From assembly GCA_963772225.1 (NCBI GenBank), contig CAVYWD010000011.1, forward strand, positions 868,001 through 932,000: a DNA stretch of 64,000 bases. Reading direction: 5' to 3'. How positions within the stretch are numbered: the first letter of the stretch is position 1; every line of letters starts with the position of its first letter. This stretch comes from CAVYWD01 sp963772225. Lineage in GTDB: Bacteria; Myxococcota; Myxococcia; Myxococcales; UBA5297. The position numbers were made by a program, and so were the translations under genes. This document shows positions 39,652 to 48,332 of the stretch, one piece after another. The notes below the pieces were generated by a model. That model saw only the letters and a list, made by a program, of their open reading frames with translations, had not been told where the DNA came from and did not search any database.

Positions 39652-40684
39652 ATGGACATCCCGAGCTCCCCGCCCCCTACCGACGTCGCCCAGGCCATCC
39701 TGGGCAACGACCCGCTGGCCCTGTCGAAGAGCCTGAGCGAGGCCGAGCTCGCCCGGCTGAAGACGGCCGAGGAGGTGCTGGACCTCGCGCGCAACCGCAA
39801 GAAGAACACCTCGACATGGGCGCTCGCCTCGCAGGCGTTGGTCGGCGTGGTCGCGGTGGCCGGGATGCTCGTCAACGCGTACCAGAGCTACGCCAACAAG
39901 CAGCAGCAGCAGCAGCAGGCGAAGCTCGACCAGGAGCGCTGGTCCAAGGAGTTCGAGCGCGCCCAGCGCGCGGACAAGTACCGCGCCTTCTTCGAGACCA
40001 GCGTGCTGGCGACCGACCCCGCGAACCCCGACAAGCGGCTCGTGGGCTACGCGCTCCTGCAGGAGTTCGTCGAGGACGAGGAGTACAACTCCAAGGCCAC
40101 GCGCCTCCTGGAGGAGTCCCTCGCCCAGGAGCTGCGCACCAACACCCTGGTCGGCCTGGACGAGCAGCACCGCAACATGGTGCTCGCCATCGTCACCGCG
40201 CTGTCCGAGAGCACCGATTGCAAGGCGCTGGGGCGAGCGGCGCGCAGCTTCGACCGGATCGCCCGGCGCCACGCCGTGCAGCGCGACGAGGACGAGACCT
40301 CGGAGATCTTCAAGATCTACGTGCGCCGGCTGGTGGGGCGCGCCGCCGTGGCGTGCAAGAGCCTGAAGGAGCTCGACGGCGTCCGCCGACCCTTGGTCGA
40401 GACGGTGCTGCGCGCCCCGGAGATCGCCGCGGCGGCGCGCGGCTTGACGCTCTCGGAGGCGAACGCGGCCGTCGCGCGCACGCTGGTGGACGGTTGCCAG
40501 GACGAGCTGGGGATCACCGGCGTCAGCGAGTGCCCGGCCATCCTCCAGCACTACCTCGCTTTGTGCGGCGAGCCCGGCGCGCGCAAAGGCTCGAAGGACG
40601 AGGACGCCGCCTGCGAGAATCGTCCGCTCCGCTGCCCCGCGCATCGCGGCGGCGGCCTCGGCGGCGCCCGCAGAGCCCCACTGA
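39652..40684 (+). CDS. membrane-anchored coiled-coil protein of unknown function
   Basis: ATG 39652 with GGAGG close upstream starts a protein of about 340 residues: a soluble N-terminus, one membrane helix (ALASQALVGVVAVAGMLVNA, residues ~61-80), a Gln-rich coiled stretch (NKQQQQQQAKLDQERWSKEF) and a helical domain with several Cys. After about residue 320 the frame runs on into the antisense of the Hsp70 gene; the neighbouring frame ends sensibly at 40684 (SAAPAEPH). A single-base indel near 40617 is suspected, so the C-terminus is uncertain. No family recognised. It is convergent with the Hsp70 paralogue. Confidence 0.65.
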
Positions 40685-40701
40685 GACGAGGCGCCCGCCG
40701 G

Positions 40702-42249
40702 TCAGCCGGGGCGCGCGCCACCCACGCCGCCGCCCCGCGCCTCCGACCCGCGCGGCGCGATGCGCGCCTTGCGCGAGTACCCGTCCGCGAGCACCCGGAG
40801 CTCCACCTCCACCTCGCCCGAGGACGTGCACCGCACCAGCTCTTCCACCTCGGGCCCGTCGCTGATCCGCTCGATGGGCACGGAGGCGAGGTCTTCGCGG
40901 TCGCGGAGCTTGGGGTCGAACGGGAACCGCAGCTCGTCCCAGAGCGCCAGGTTCCCCTCCGGCCGGCCGCCCCGGATGCGCGCGCACTCGAAGTACCGGT
41001 AGTGCCCGACGTTGTGGGCCGCGCGGTAGCGCCGCCGCACCTCGAGCGGGCCGTCGCCCCGCGCGGGGAGCGGCGTGTCCTTCGCGAGGAGCACGTCCAC
41101 CGCGACCTCGCGGCCCGCGCTCGCCTCGCGAAAGACCCCGAAGTGCCTGGTGAGCCGCTCGGCGATGTTCCGGCGCTCGCCCTCGTTCAGGTGGATGGCG
41201 AGCCCGATGGCGATGGAGCCGAACGGGTGCGGCGAGCGCTTCACGCGGTGCTGGCCGAAGCGGTCGCGCAGCCTGCGGTACACCGGGGGGAAGCTGCTCT
41301 GCCCGCCGACGACGTAGATGCCGGCGAGCTCGCTCGCGTCGATTCCCGCGCCGTCGCGCGCGTCGCGCAGCACCTCCTCCATGGCGCTCAGGCTCTCCTC
41401 GACGAGCGGCGCGCAGGCCGCGTAGACGTCGTCGGCCGGGAGGATGAGCGGCGCCTTGCCGATGGGCGCGAGGTCCAGCACCAGCTTGCGCGTGCTGGGG
41501 TTCACCGCCTCCTTCTGCAGGCGGCACTCGTCGAGCAGCTGCGCGCGCTCCGCGGGCTTGAGTGAGCGCGCGGGCACGCCGGCGCTCGCGAGCGCGAGCC
41601 CGAGGATGGTCTCGTCGAAGTCGTCGCCGCCCAGGTTGGAGATGCCCGCGCTCCCGATGACCTCGCCGCCCTGCGGGTCGAGCCGCAGGACCGAGGCGTC
41701 GAACGTGCCGCCGCCCAGGTCGTAGATGAGCACGTGCTCGCGGCGGCTGGACACGGTGCTCATGAAGCGGTGGCCGTACTCCAGCGCCGCGGCGGAGGGC
41801 TCGTTGAGCAGCCGAAGCACCTCGATTCCGGCCGCGCGGAACGCGTCGACCGTGAGCAGCCGCTGGCCGCTGGACGCGTTGGCGGGAACGCTGATGGCCG
41901 CCTCCAGCGCCTGGCCGACGCGCACACCCGCGACCTCGCACAGGCAGTCGCGCACGTAGCGCAAGAAGCCCGCGAGCAGATCGCTCAGCAGGAAGCTCCG
42001 CGGGCCAATCTGCACCTCGGACAGCGGCCCGGCGCCGTGGAGGAGGCGCTTGATGGAGCGCAAGAGCGTCCAGCCAGGCTCGCCGACCAGCCGCGCCGCG
42101 GCGATGCCGTAGGCGACCCTGCCATCTTCGTGGGCGGCCACCAGCGAGGGGATGGTGTCCTGCTCCCCGAAAGGCACGACGGGATAGTTGCCGCGGTCGA
42201 CGAGCGACGCGACGGTGTGGGTGGTTCCGAAGTCGATCCCGAGTCGCAT
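40702..42249 (-). CDS. Hsp70-family ATPase, DnaK paralogue
   Basis: A 515-residue Hsp70-like protein. ATPase motifs: GIDFGTTHTVASLVDRG, NEPSAAALEYGHRF, LIYDLGGGTFDASVLR, SNLGGDDFDETI and IYVVGGQSSFPPVYRR. The C-terminal ~120 residues are beta-rich but shorter than the DnaK substrate domain and lack its lid. Such HscA/DnaK-like paralogues are common in myxobacteria, often beside zinc-ribbon genes, as here (a decayed one at 42439). Start at 42249 (MRLGIDFG). Client proteins unknown. Confidence 0.88.
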   Translation of the reverse strand: MRLGIDFGTTHTVASLVDRGNYPVVPFGEQDTIPSLVAAHEDGRVAYGIAAARLVGEPGWTLLRSIKRLLHGAGPLSEVQIGPRSFLLSDLLAGFLRYVRDCLCEVAGVRVGQALEAAISVPANASSGQRLLTVDAFRAAGIEVLRLLNEPSAAALEYGHRFMSTVSSRREHVLIYDLGGGTFDASVLRLDPQGGEVIGSAGISNLGGDDFDETILGLALASAGVPARSLKPAERAQLLDECRLQKEAVNPSTRKLVLDLAPIGKAPLILPADDVYAACAPLVEESLSAMEEVLRDARDGAGIDASELAGIYVVGGQSSFPPVYRRLRDRFGQHRVKRSPHPFGSIAIGLAIHLNEGERRNIAERLTRHFGVFREASAGREVAVDVLLAKDTPLPARGDGPLEVRRRYRAAHNVGHYRYFECARIRGGRPEGNLALWDELRFPFDPKLRDREDLASVPIERISDGPEVEELVRCTSSGEVEVELRVLADGYSRKARIAPRGSEARGGGVGGARPG

Positions 42250-42438
42250 GGGCCCAGAGCCTAGCGCTGCGCCGCGTGTGGCGCGAGCTTCCGAACGCCG
42301 GCTTTCGCCCTCGGGGCCCCTCGCGCCGGGCGCTATCATCGGCTTCGCGCTCTGACGCGGGCGACCCTTAGGCCCCCCGCTCTCGCGTCTCGCCGCTCGC
42401 TCTGGCCCCCGACCGCCTTGAAGAGGCAAGGCGCCCCG

Positions 42439-42755
42439 ATGCCCTTTCGCTCAAGTGCCAGACCTGCGGTGCCGAGCTGCTCGTCGCGCCCGAGCTGCGC
42501 GCCGCCGATTGCCCGTACTGCAAGTCGCCTTCGGTCATCGAATTGCCGCCCTTTGCGGACCGGCCGGCGCCGCCCTTCGCCTTGGCGTTTGAGGTCTCGC
42601 GCGACGGCGCCTTCGCCCGCGTCGCCCAGTGGCTCTCCTCGCGCTCTTTGTCGGCCGAGCCAGAACCGACTCCCGCTGCGGAGCTCATTCCAGGCTCGCG
42701 GCGGCGAGACGTGCGCCCGGCCGCCGCGCTCTCCGGGCTCGAGGTCGAGCGGTAG
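42439..42755 (+). pseudogene. zinc-ribbon protein, frame-damaged fragment
   Basis: A reading frame LSLKCQTCGAELLVAPELRA, then ADCPYCKSPSVIE has two C-x-x-C knuckles of a zinc ribbon. The ATG at 42439 is out of frame by one base; adding one G after it gives MALSLKCQTCG. The continuation (FALAFEVSRDGAFARVAQWL) resembles the segment after the ribbon in larger myxobacterial zinc-ribbon proteins but stops early at 42755. Text typical of the same kind of protein resumes in another frame up to 42883 (GQDGAQVLATAPYSRRRAA). Decayed or missequenced. It is divergent from the Hsp70 gene. Confidence 0.6.
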
Positions 42756-42883
42756 GCTCTGCCGGCCTAGACAAGCTCTGCCACGCCGTGGTGCACGGCC
42801 AGGACGGCGCGCAAGTGCTGGCGACGGCCCCTTACTCCAGGCGGCGCGCCGCGCTCGCGGCGCTCATCGCATTCGCTGTTTAG

Positions 42884-43359
42884 GGGGCGCTCATCGCGCT
42901 GATCGCGTCCCTGGCAGGCGGAAGCCCAGCTCGATGAACCGAGGGGACACCACCTCGCGCTCTAGCAAAAATTCTGGACGCCGCGAAATGAGCGCCTGTC
43001 GGCCTGGACAGCCTAAGAGAATAAAAACCCCCCGCCGAGCCGTGTGGGCAGCGTCCATTGAACCCTGTCTAAACAGGTGGGGAGCTCTCGGGTGGCCGTA
43101 GGCGTCCTTCTCGCCCGTGGGCGAGGGCTGGCACATGGTCACCGATCGATGGAGCACCCCAAAATGGACATATCGGTTCGAATTTCTGCCACCCATCACG
43201 AGAACGGCAGGGGAAATGACCTCTAACCAAGTCGTATTTTACCGCCGGCGACGAAGGCGGGCAACCGAACCTCGAGAGAATTTCGATGCGGCCGAGCGAC
43301 CGCGGCGCGGGTCGCCCGAGCGTTAGTCTTGACGCCGCTTTGCCATCGAGCGGGGGCGC
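42884..43359. other. 476-bp stretch without a recognised gene
   Basis: The stretch is less GC-rich than its surroundings. A minus-strand frame at 42891-43199 has no recognised family. No repeats or RNA genes are supported. Confidence 0.4.
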
Positions 43360-43593
43360 ATGATCAGGGTCGAGGTCAGGGTGCTGGGCGCGCTCGCGAA
43401 GCCTCGGGGCGAGCGCTTCTCGCTCGAGCTTCCGGACGGGAGCAGCCTTGAAGATCTGTTGCTGAAGGCGGGCTATCGCCCCGAGCATCTGAAGCACATC
43501 GCCGGCGCCGTGAACGGCGTCCAGCGGCGCCCGAATCACCCGCTCGCCCAAGGCGACGAAGTCGACCTGCTCATGCCCGCCGGCGGGGGTTGA
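43360..43593 (+). CDS. MoaD/ThiS-like sulfur-carrier protein
   Basis: A 77-residue beta-grasp protein. IRVEVRVLGALAKPRGERFS, LELPDGSSLEDLLLKAGY, VNGVQRRPNHPLAQGDEVDL, LMPAGGG shows the ubiquitin-like fold and a C-terminal Gly-Gly needed for thiocarboxylation, here with one extra Gly. It could serve molybdopterin or thiazole synthesis or another sulfur transfer. No partner enzyme (MoeB/ThiF, MoaE) lies nearby. The purine operon 5 kb away has a molybdenum enzyme, but no link is shown. Confidence 0.82.
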   Translation: MIRVEVRVLGALAKPRGERFSLELPDGSSLEDLLLKAGYRPEHLKHIAGAVNGVQRRPNHPLAQGDEVDLLMPAGGG

Positions 43594-44154
43594 ATCAGGA
43601 ACCGGAAGGGGGTGGCGGCCCCCGCCCGAAGCTCAGGAGTCGCGCAAGACTATCCACGACCGACGCGAGACCGCGCTGCCACGTCTACAACAGGCCTCGT
43701 CGGGTCCGAGGCGCAGCCTCGCTCGATGCTCCACCTCGCGGGCGACGAGCGGGCACCCAGCAGCTCCACGCCGCTGTCCTTTCGCCGAGTGCGGGCTCCT
43801 TGCGGCAGCGGGAACGGGTGAGCGCCCGCGGGGGACGGGCGTCGGCGGCGCCGTCGTCGCGGGGCACCAGCGGCCGCCGTGGGCGCGCACTCGGGAGGCG
43901 GCGACCGCGACGGCCGCCGAGGTCGGGATGCGAAGACATGCGAAGACGCGATCGAAGTTTCGCGCTGCGTGTCGAGCGCCCACGATGCGCGCCCACAAAG
44001 CAATCGGAGCGCCCGGAGCCGCAGCTCCGCTCCGCGTCGGCTCGGCAGAACGAAGCGGCGTGTCCCGGCGCTGGGACCTGCGACTGCCCGGCCGCCGAGG
44101 ACCCGCTGCGCGCTGCGGCGCCGATGCGCACACTACTGGGCCGGAGGTGACCCG
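43594..44154. other. 561-bp GC-rich stretch without a recognised gene
   Basis: Several overlapping open frames exist on both strands, all Arg/Pro/Ser-rich and without family motifs, as expected of chance frames at this base composition. The last 20 bases hold the ribosome site of glgX (GGAGGTGA at 44142-44149). Confidence 0.5.
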
Positions 44155-46377
44155 ATGGTTGCTCGGCCGTCCATGCTCATTTGGCCCGGCCAGAGGTATC
44201 CGCTCGGCGCCACGTGGGACGGCGCGGGCACGAACTTCGCCCTCTTCTCGAGCGTGGGGACCCGCGTCGAGCTCTGCCTCTACTCGCCGACCGACCCATC
44301 GCGCGAGATCAACCGATACGACCTCCCGGAAGTCGCGGAGGACATCTGGCACGGTTACCTGCCGAGCGTCAGCCCCGGCACGCTCTATGGTTTCCGGGTC
44401 CACGGCCCCTACCTTCCGGAGGAGGGCCACCGCTGCAACCCGGCGAAGCTCCTCCTGGACCCGTACGCGAAAGCGGTCTTGGGCGAGGTGAGCTGGCAGG
44501 AGCCGGTTTTCGGATATCGGCTCGGCCATCCGGACGGCGACCTCGCGCGCGACGAGCAGGACAGCGCCAGAGGATGCCCGCGGGCCGTCGTGGTGGACGG
44601 CCGCCACTTCGATTGGGGCCGCGACGAGCCGCCGAGGACCCCATGGCGCAAGACCATTCTCTACGAGACGCACGTGCGCGGGTTCTCCATGCGCCACCCC
44701 GAGGTGCCGCCCGAGCTCCGGGGGACGTACGGCGGCCTCGTCTGCCCGCCTGCGCTCGCTCATTTGAAGCGCCTCGGCGTCACGGCGGTCGAGCTCCTGC
44801 CGGTCCACGAAGCCACCGACGATCAATTCCTGCATGAAAGAGGCCTCAGCAATTATTGGGGCTACAACACGCTGAGCTTCTTCGCCCCCGAGCAACGCTA
44901 CGCCGCCCGAAAAGCTCCCGGCGCGGCGGTGATTGAATTCAAGGAGATGGTGAAGGCGCTGCACGCCGAAGGCATCGAGGTGATCCTCGACGTCGTCTAC
45001 AACCACACCTGCGAGGGTAACCACCTGGGGCCGACGCTCTCGCTCAAAGGCATCGACAACAGCGCCTATTACTGGCTGATGCCCGACCGGAGGTATTACC
45101 TCGATTTCACCGGCTGCGGAAACAGCGTCAACGCCTCCTCCCCTGCCAGCTCGCGGCTCATCATCGACTCCCTGCGCCACTGGGTGACCGAGATGCACGT
45201 CGACGGCTTTCGCTTCGACCTGGCGACGGTGCTCGGCCGCACCGGGCAGGGGGCCTATGACCGCCTCGCCACTTTCTTTCAAATACTGGCGCAGGACCCC
45301 CTGCTCTCCCGCGTGAAGCTCATCGCCGAGCCCTGGGACGTGTCGACCGGAGGCTATCAGGTCGGCAATTTCCCGCCGCCATTTCGCGAGTGGAACGACA
45401 AATACCGCGACTCCGTGCGCCGATTCTGGAGGGGCGACGAGAACCTCGTGGGCGAGATGGGATACCGGCTCGCCGGCTCGTCGGACCTCTACCAGCTCTC
45501 GCGGCGCCGCCCTCAAGCGAGCATCAACTTCGTCACCAGCCACGACGGCTTTTCGCTGCGCGACCTGGTCAGCTACAGCCGCAAGCACAACGAGGCGAAC
45601 GGCGAGCTCAACCGCGACGGGAGCGACGAAAACCAATCGTGGAACTGCGGCGTGGAGGGCGAGACCGACGACCCGGCCATCGCCGAGCTGCGCGAGCGGC
45701 AGCAGCGCAATCTGCTCGCCTCGCTCTTTCTCTCGCAGGGCGTCCCCATGCTCGCGGGCGGCGACGAGATTCGCCGAACACGGCAGGGCAACAACAACTC
45801 CTACTGCCAGGACAACGACCTTTCTTGGATGGATTGGCGGCTCGACGACCGCGCGAGAGGCATGCTGGAATACACGCGGCGGCTCATCGAGCTGAGAAAG
45901 TCCCACCCCGTGTTGCAGCGGCTCCATTTCTTCAAGGGCGACCAGATCTGGGACTCGAAGTTCAAAGACCTCGCCTGGTATCAGCCGGACGGCGCGGAGA
46001 TGACACCCGAGGGCTGGAAGAAGCCTTTCCTGCGCGCGATGGCCTTCTTCCTGGGCGGCGACGCCTTCCCCTACCTCGACGAGCGGGGCGGCCGGGTCAT
46101 GGACGATTCGCTGTTCGTCATGATGAATGCCCACGGCGAGCCCATCGAATACTGCCTCCCTCCCGAGCTCCGGAGCGGCTCTTGGCGCCTGGAGATCGAC
46201 ACCGCCGACCCGCGCCGGCGGGGCGAGACTTTCACCGGCGGCCGCTGCTGGAGGTTGACCGCGCACTCGATGGCGGTGTTCTCGCTGCCCGCCCCGAAGA
46301 TCGTCGGAGAGGCGGGCCACATGGAGGATACGGGCGAGGTCGAGCCGCGCGTGCCTCCCGGGGGCGGCCGAGGGTGA
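44155..46377 (+). CDS. glgX: glycogen debranching enzyme GlgX
   Basis: A 740-residue isoamylase-type GH13 enzyme that cuts alpha-1,6 branches in glycogen. An N-terminal CBM48 (PLGATWDGAGTNFALFSSVG) precedes the catalytic barrel with conserved regions I (DVVYNHTCEGN), II (DGFRFDLATVL, nucleophile Asp), III (LIAEPWD, acid/base Glu) and IV (FVTSHDGFSL). A C-terminal beta domain closes it (MMNAHGEPIEYCLPPEL). ATG 44155 has GGAGGTGA five bases upstream. It is intact and isolated from other glycogen genes in this window. It is convergent with the rhomboid gene. Confidence 0.96.
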   Translation: MVARPSMLIWPGQRYPLGATWDGAGTNFALFSSVGTRVELCLYSPTDPSREINRYDLPEVAEDIWHGYLPSVSPGTLYGFRVHGPYLPEEGHRCNPAKLLLDPYAKAVLGEVSWQEPVFGYRLGHPDGDLARDEQDSARGCPRAVVVDGRHFDWGRDEPPRTPWRKTILYETHVRGFSMRHPEVPPELRGTYGGLVCPPALAHLKRLGVTAVELLPVHEATDDQFLHERGLSNYWGYNTLSFFAPEQRYAARKAPGAAVIEFKEMVKALHAEGIEVILDVVYNHTCEGNHLGPTLSLKGIDNSAYYWLMPDRRYYLDFTGCGNSVNASSPASSRLIIDSLRHWVTEMHVDGFRFDLATVLGRTGQGAYDRLATFFQILAQDPLLSRVKLIAEPWDVSTGGYQVGNFPPPFREWNDKYRDSVRRFWRGDENLVGEMGYRLAGSSDLYQLSRRRPQASINFVTSHDGFSLRDLVSYSRKHNEANGELNRDGSDENQSWNCGVEGETDDPAIAELRERQQRNLLASLFLSQGVPMLAGGDEIRRTRQGNNNSYCQDNDLSWMDWRLDDRARGMLEYTRRLIELRKSHPVLQRLHFFKGDQIWDSKFKDLAWYQPDGAEMTPEGWKKPFLRAMAFFLGGDAFPYLDERGGRVMDDSLFVMMNAHGEPIEYCLPPELRSGSWRLEIDTADPRRRGETFTGGRCWRLTAHSMAVFSLPAPKIVGEAGHMEDTGEVEPRVPPGGGRG

Positions 46378-46411
46378 GCCCACGTCAATCGCCTGAGGCG
46401 ACGGCCGCGCG

Positions 46412-48307
46412 CTACCCCACCGCCCCGTAGAACGCCGCGTCCAGCGCCTTGGGCCCCTCGAACCGCGGGAACGCGAAGCTCGCGACGGCGGACGCATCGA
46501 ACAAGGGCCGAGCCCCGGAGCGCTCCACGACGTGGCGCAGGAGCGCCGCAAACGCCTCGCGCGACGGCACGCCGGGGTAGTGCGTCCCCAGCGCCAGCGA
46601 CGGTCCGTCGAGGCGCAGCACGGACGCGCCCTGCCCTGCGCCGCCCCACGACAGGATGAGGTCGATCAAGAGCTGTGACCGGCCCGGCCCGGCTCCCGGC
46701 ACCAACCCCACGGCGACGCCCACGACCCGCCGCAGCGCGAGCTCCGAGGCACCGCCCTCCACCTCGACCCGCAGCGCGTCCGCCCCCATCCCCAAGAGGC
46801 GACACGGGACGATTCGCGGCGTTGCCGGCTCTTGGACCGCCGCGGGCTGAGCCAGCGAGCCGGCTGCCTCGGCGAGCTTTGCGCGGAGCGCGCTCGCCTC
46901 CCTCGCGAGCTCCGGCACGGCGACGGCGGCGGCGAGGTGCGCTTCGATCTCTTCGGCGGGATCTCGCCGCGCGAGCTGCAAGGCCGCGGCGCGCAGGTGG
47001 GCTTTGGCGCCCGCCGGGCCGCTCGCCCGCGCCGCGCTCAGGTACGCCTCGAGGGCCCTGGGTCGCAAACCGTCCGGCCCCCGCTCGAGCGCCCCGCCAA
47101 GGCGAAGAGCGACGCCCGGTGACAGCAGCGAAGCGTCGAAGAGGTCCCCAAGCTCGGCGATCGCCGCGGCCGCCGACTCCTCGCCCGAGGCCGCGGCGAG
47201 CTGCTGGCGCAGGAGCCGGTCGATGCGCCCCATGCCGCTCTCACGTCGGCCCGCGGCGAGCTCCAGCTTGCCCAGCGCGAGCAGCGCCTGCGCGTTGCCG
47301 GGCTCCTGGGCGAGAACCCCGCGCAGCGCGCCCTCGGCGCCGGCCGAATCGTTGCGCTGCAGCGCCGCCTCCGCCTCCGCGACGCCGCCATGCTGGACCC
47401 AGGCCACGTCGTCCTCTTCGTGCGCGTCCTCGGCCTCTCCGTAGCGCCAGAGCTTGAGCGCCAGGGCGAGAAGGAAGCCGAACGCGAAGCCCGCCACGTG
47501 GGCCGCCACCGCCACGCCGCTCGAGGCGCTCGCGCGCCAGTTCCACAGCTCCGAGGCGCCCCAGAACCCGCCCCAGAGCCACGCCGGCACCAGGAAGCTG
47601 CCGCGCCAGAAGCGAACCAGCAGGAACACGACGTAGCCCATGCGGATGCGCTTGCCGGCGTAGCGCACCGTGAAAGCGCCGATGCAGGCCGCGATGGCCC
47701 CCGACGCGCCGACCATGGAGACTGCGCTGTGCCGGTCCATCGCGAAGTGGGCGAGGCCTGCGAGGGCGCCGCCCAGGAGGAAGAAGCTGAGGAACGGGCC
47801 GCGCCCCCACGCCTGCTCGAGCAGAGGGCCGACCAGATAGAAGAACAGCAAATTCCCTAAAAGGTGCATCCACCCCCAGTGGAGGAACATGTGCGTCAAG
47901 AGGCCCACCTGGAGTGGGCCGCGCGACGGGACCAGCGCGAAGCGCCTCAAGGGGCTCGCGTCGGAGGCGACCTCGGCGGCCTGGGCCAGCGAGTCGAGCG
48001 CGCTCTGCTCGGCGCGCATCACATCCTCGGCGACCGGCTGCTGGCTGGCCTCGCGCCCCGCACGCCGGCGCGCGGCGACGGACGGCTCGAGCCTGTCGGC
48101 GAGCGAATCGGGCAGGCTCAGGTAGGGGTGCTCGTCCCAGTACTCGACGGCCTGCACGAGCTCGTCGTACCCGGCGTGCTCCGGGTCTTTCGCGACGACC
48201 CAGGTCGCGAGGAACGCGAGAGCGCACGCGGCGGCGAGCCCCATGGACACCCAGGGCAGCCGCTTGAGCGTCGCCCCTTCCACCCCGACTGGCAGGAACA
48301 AGACCAT
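46412..48307 (-). CDS. rhomboid-family intramembrane serine protease with C-terminal TPR-like region
   Basis: A 631-residue membrane protease. About six to seven helices in residues ~15-300 carry the rhomboid marks: HWGWMHLLGNLLFFYLVGPL, the catalytic Ser in VGASGAIAA and the catalytic His in VAAHVAGFAFG. A long insert after the first helix (residues ~40-120) and a C-terminal cytoplasmic part with tetratricopeptide-like helices (AEAALQRNDSAGAEGALRGV, AQALLALGKLELA) make it twice the size of GlpG. Substrates are unknown; the TPR part may recruit them. Confidence 0.9.
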   Translation of the reverse strand: MVLFLPVGVEGATLKRLPWVSMGLAAACALAFLATWVVAKDPEHAGYDELVQAVEYWDEHPYLSLPDSLADRLEPSVAARRRAGREASQQPVAEDVMRAEQSALDSLAQAAEVASDASPLRRFALVPSRGPLQVGLLTHMFLHWGWMHLLGNLLFFYLVGPLLEQAWGRGPFLSFFLLGGALAGLAHFAMDRHSAVSMVGASGAIAACIGAFTVRYAGKRIRMGYVVFLLVRFWRGSFLVPAWLWGGFWGASELWNWRASASSGVAVAAHVAGFAFGFLLALALKLWRYGEAEDAHEEDDVAWVQHGGVAEAEAALQRNDSAGAEGALRGVLAQEPGNAQALLALGKLELAAGRRESGMGRIDRLLRQQLAAASGEESAAAAIAELGDLFDASLLSPGVALRLGGALERGPDGLRPRALEAYLSAARASGPAGAKAHLRAAALQLARRDPAEEIEAHLAAAVAVPELAREASALRAKLAEAAGSLAQPAAVQEPATPRIVPCRLLGMGADALRVEVEGGASELALRRVVGVAVGLVPGAGPGRSQLLIDLILSWGGAGQGASVLRLDGPSLALGTHYPGVPSREAFAALLRHVVERSGARPLFDASAVASFAFPRFEGPKALDAAFYGAVG

Positions 48308-48332
48308 CGGCCGTCCCCTCCGAGGCCGGGCG

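Noticed and set aside
37431..40865. A 1144-codon frame opposite ftsK
   Set aside because: It is antisense to a full-length FtsK with all motifs; its text is Arg/Gly/Glu-rich with no family features.
43175..43183. GGTTCGAAT resembling a tRNA T-loop
   Set aside because: Neither the flanking T-stem pairing nor an acceptor stem or anticodon arm can be formed around it.
43633..46551. A 972-codon minus-strand frame over glgX
   Set aside because: Antisense shadow of GlgX, which has all four catalytic regions in the plus frame.
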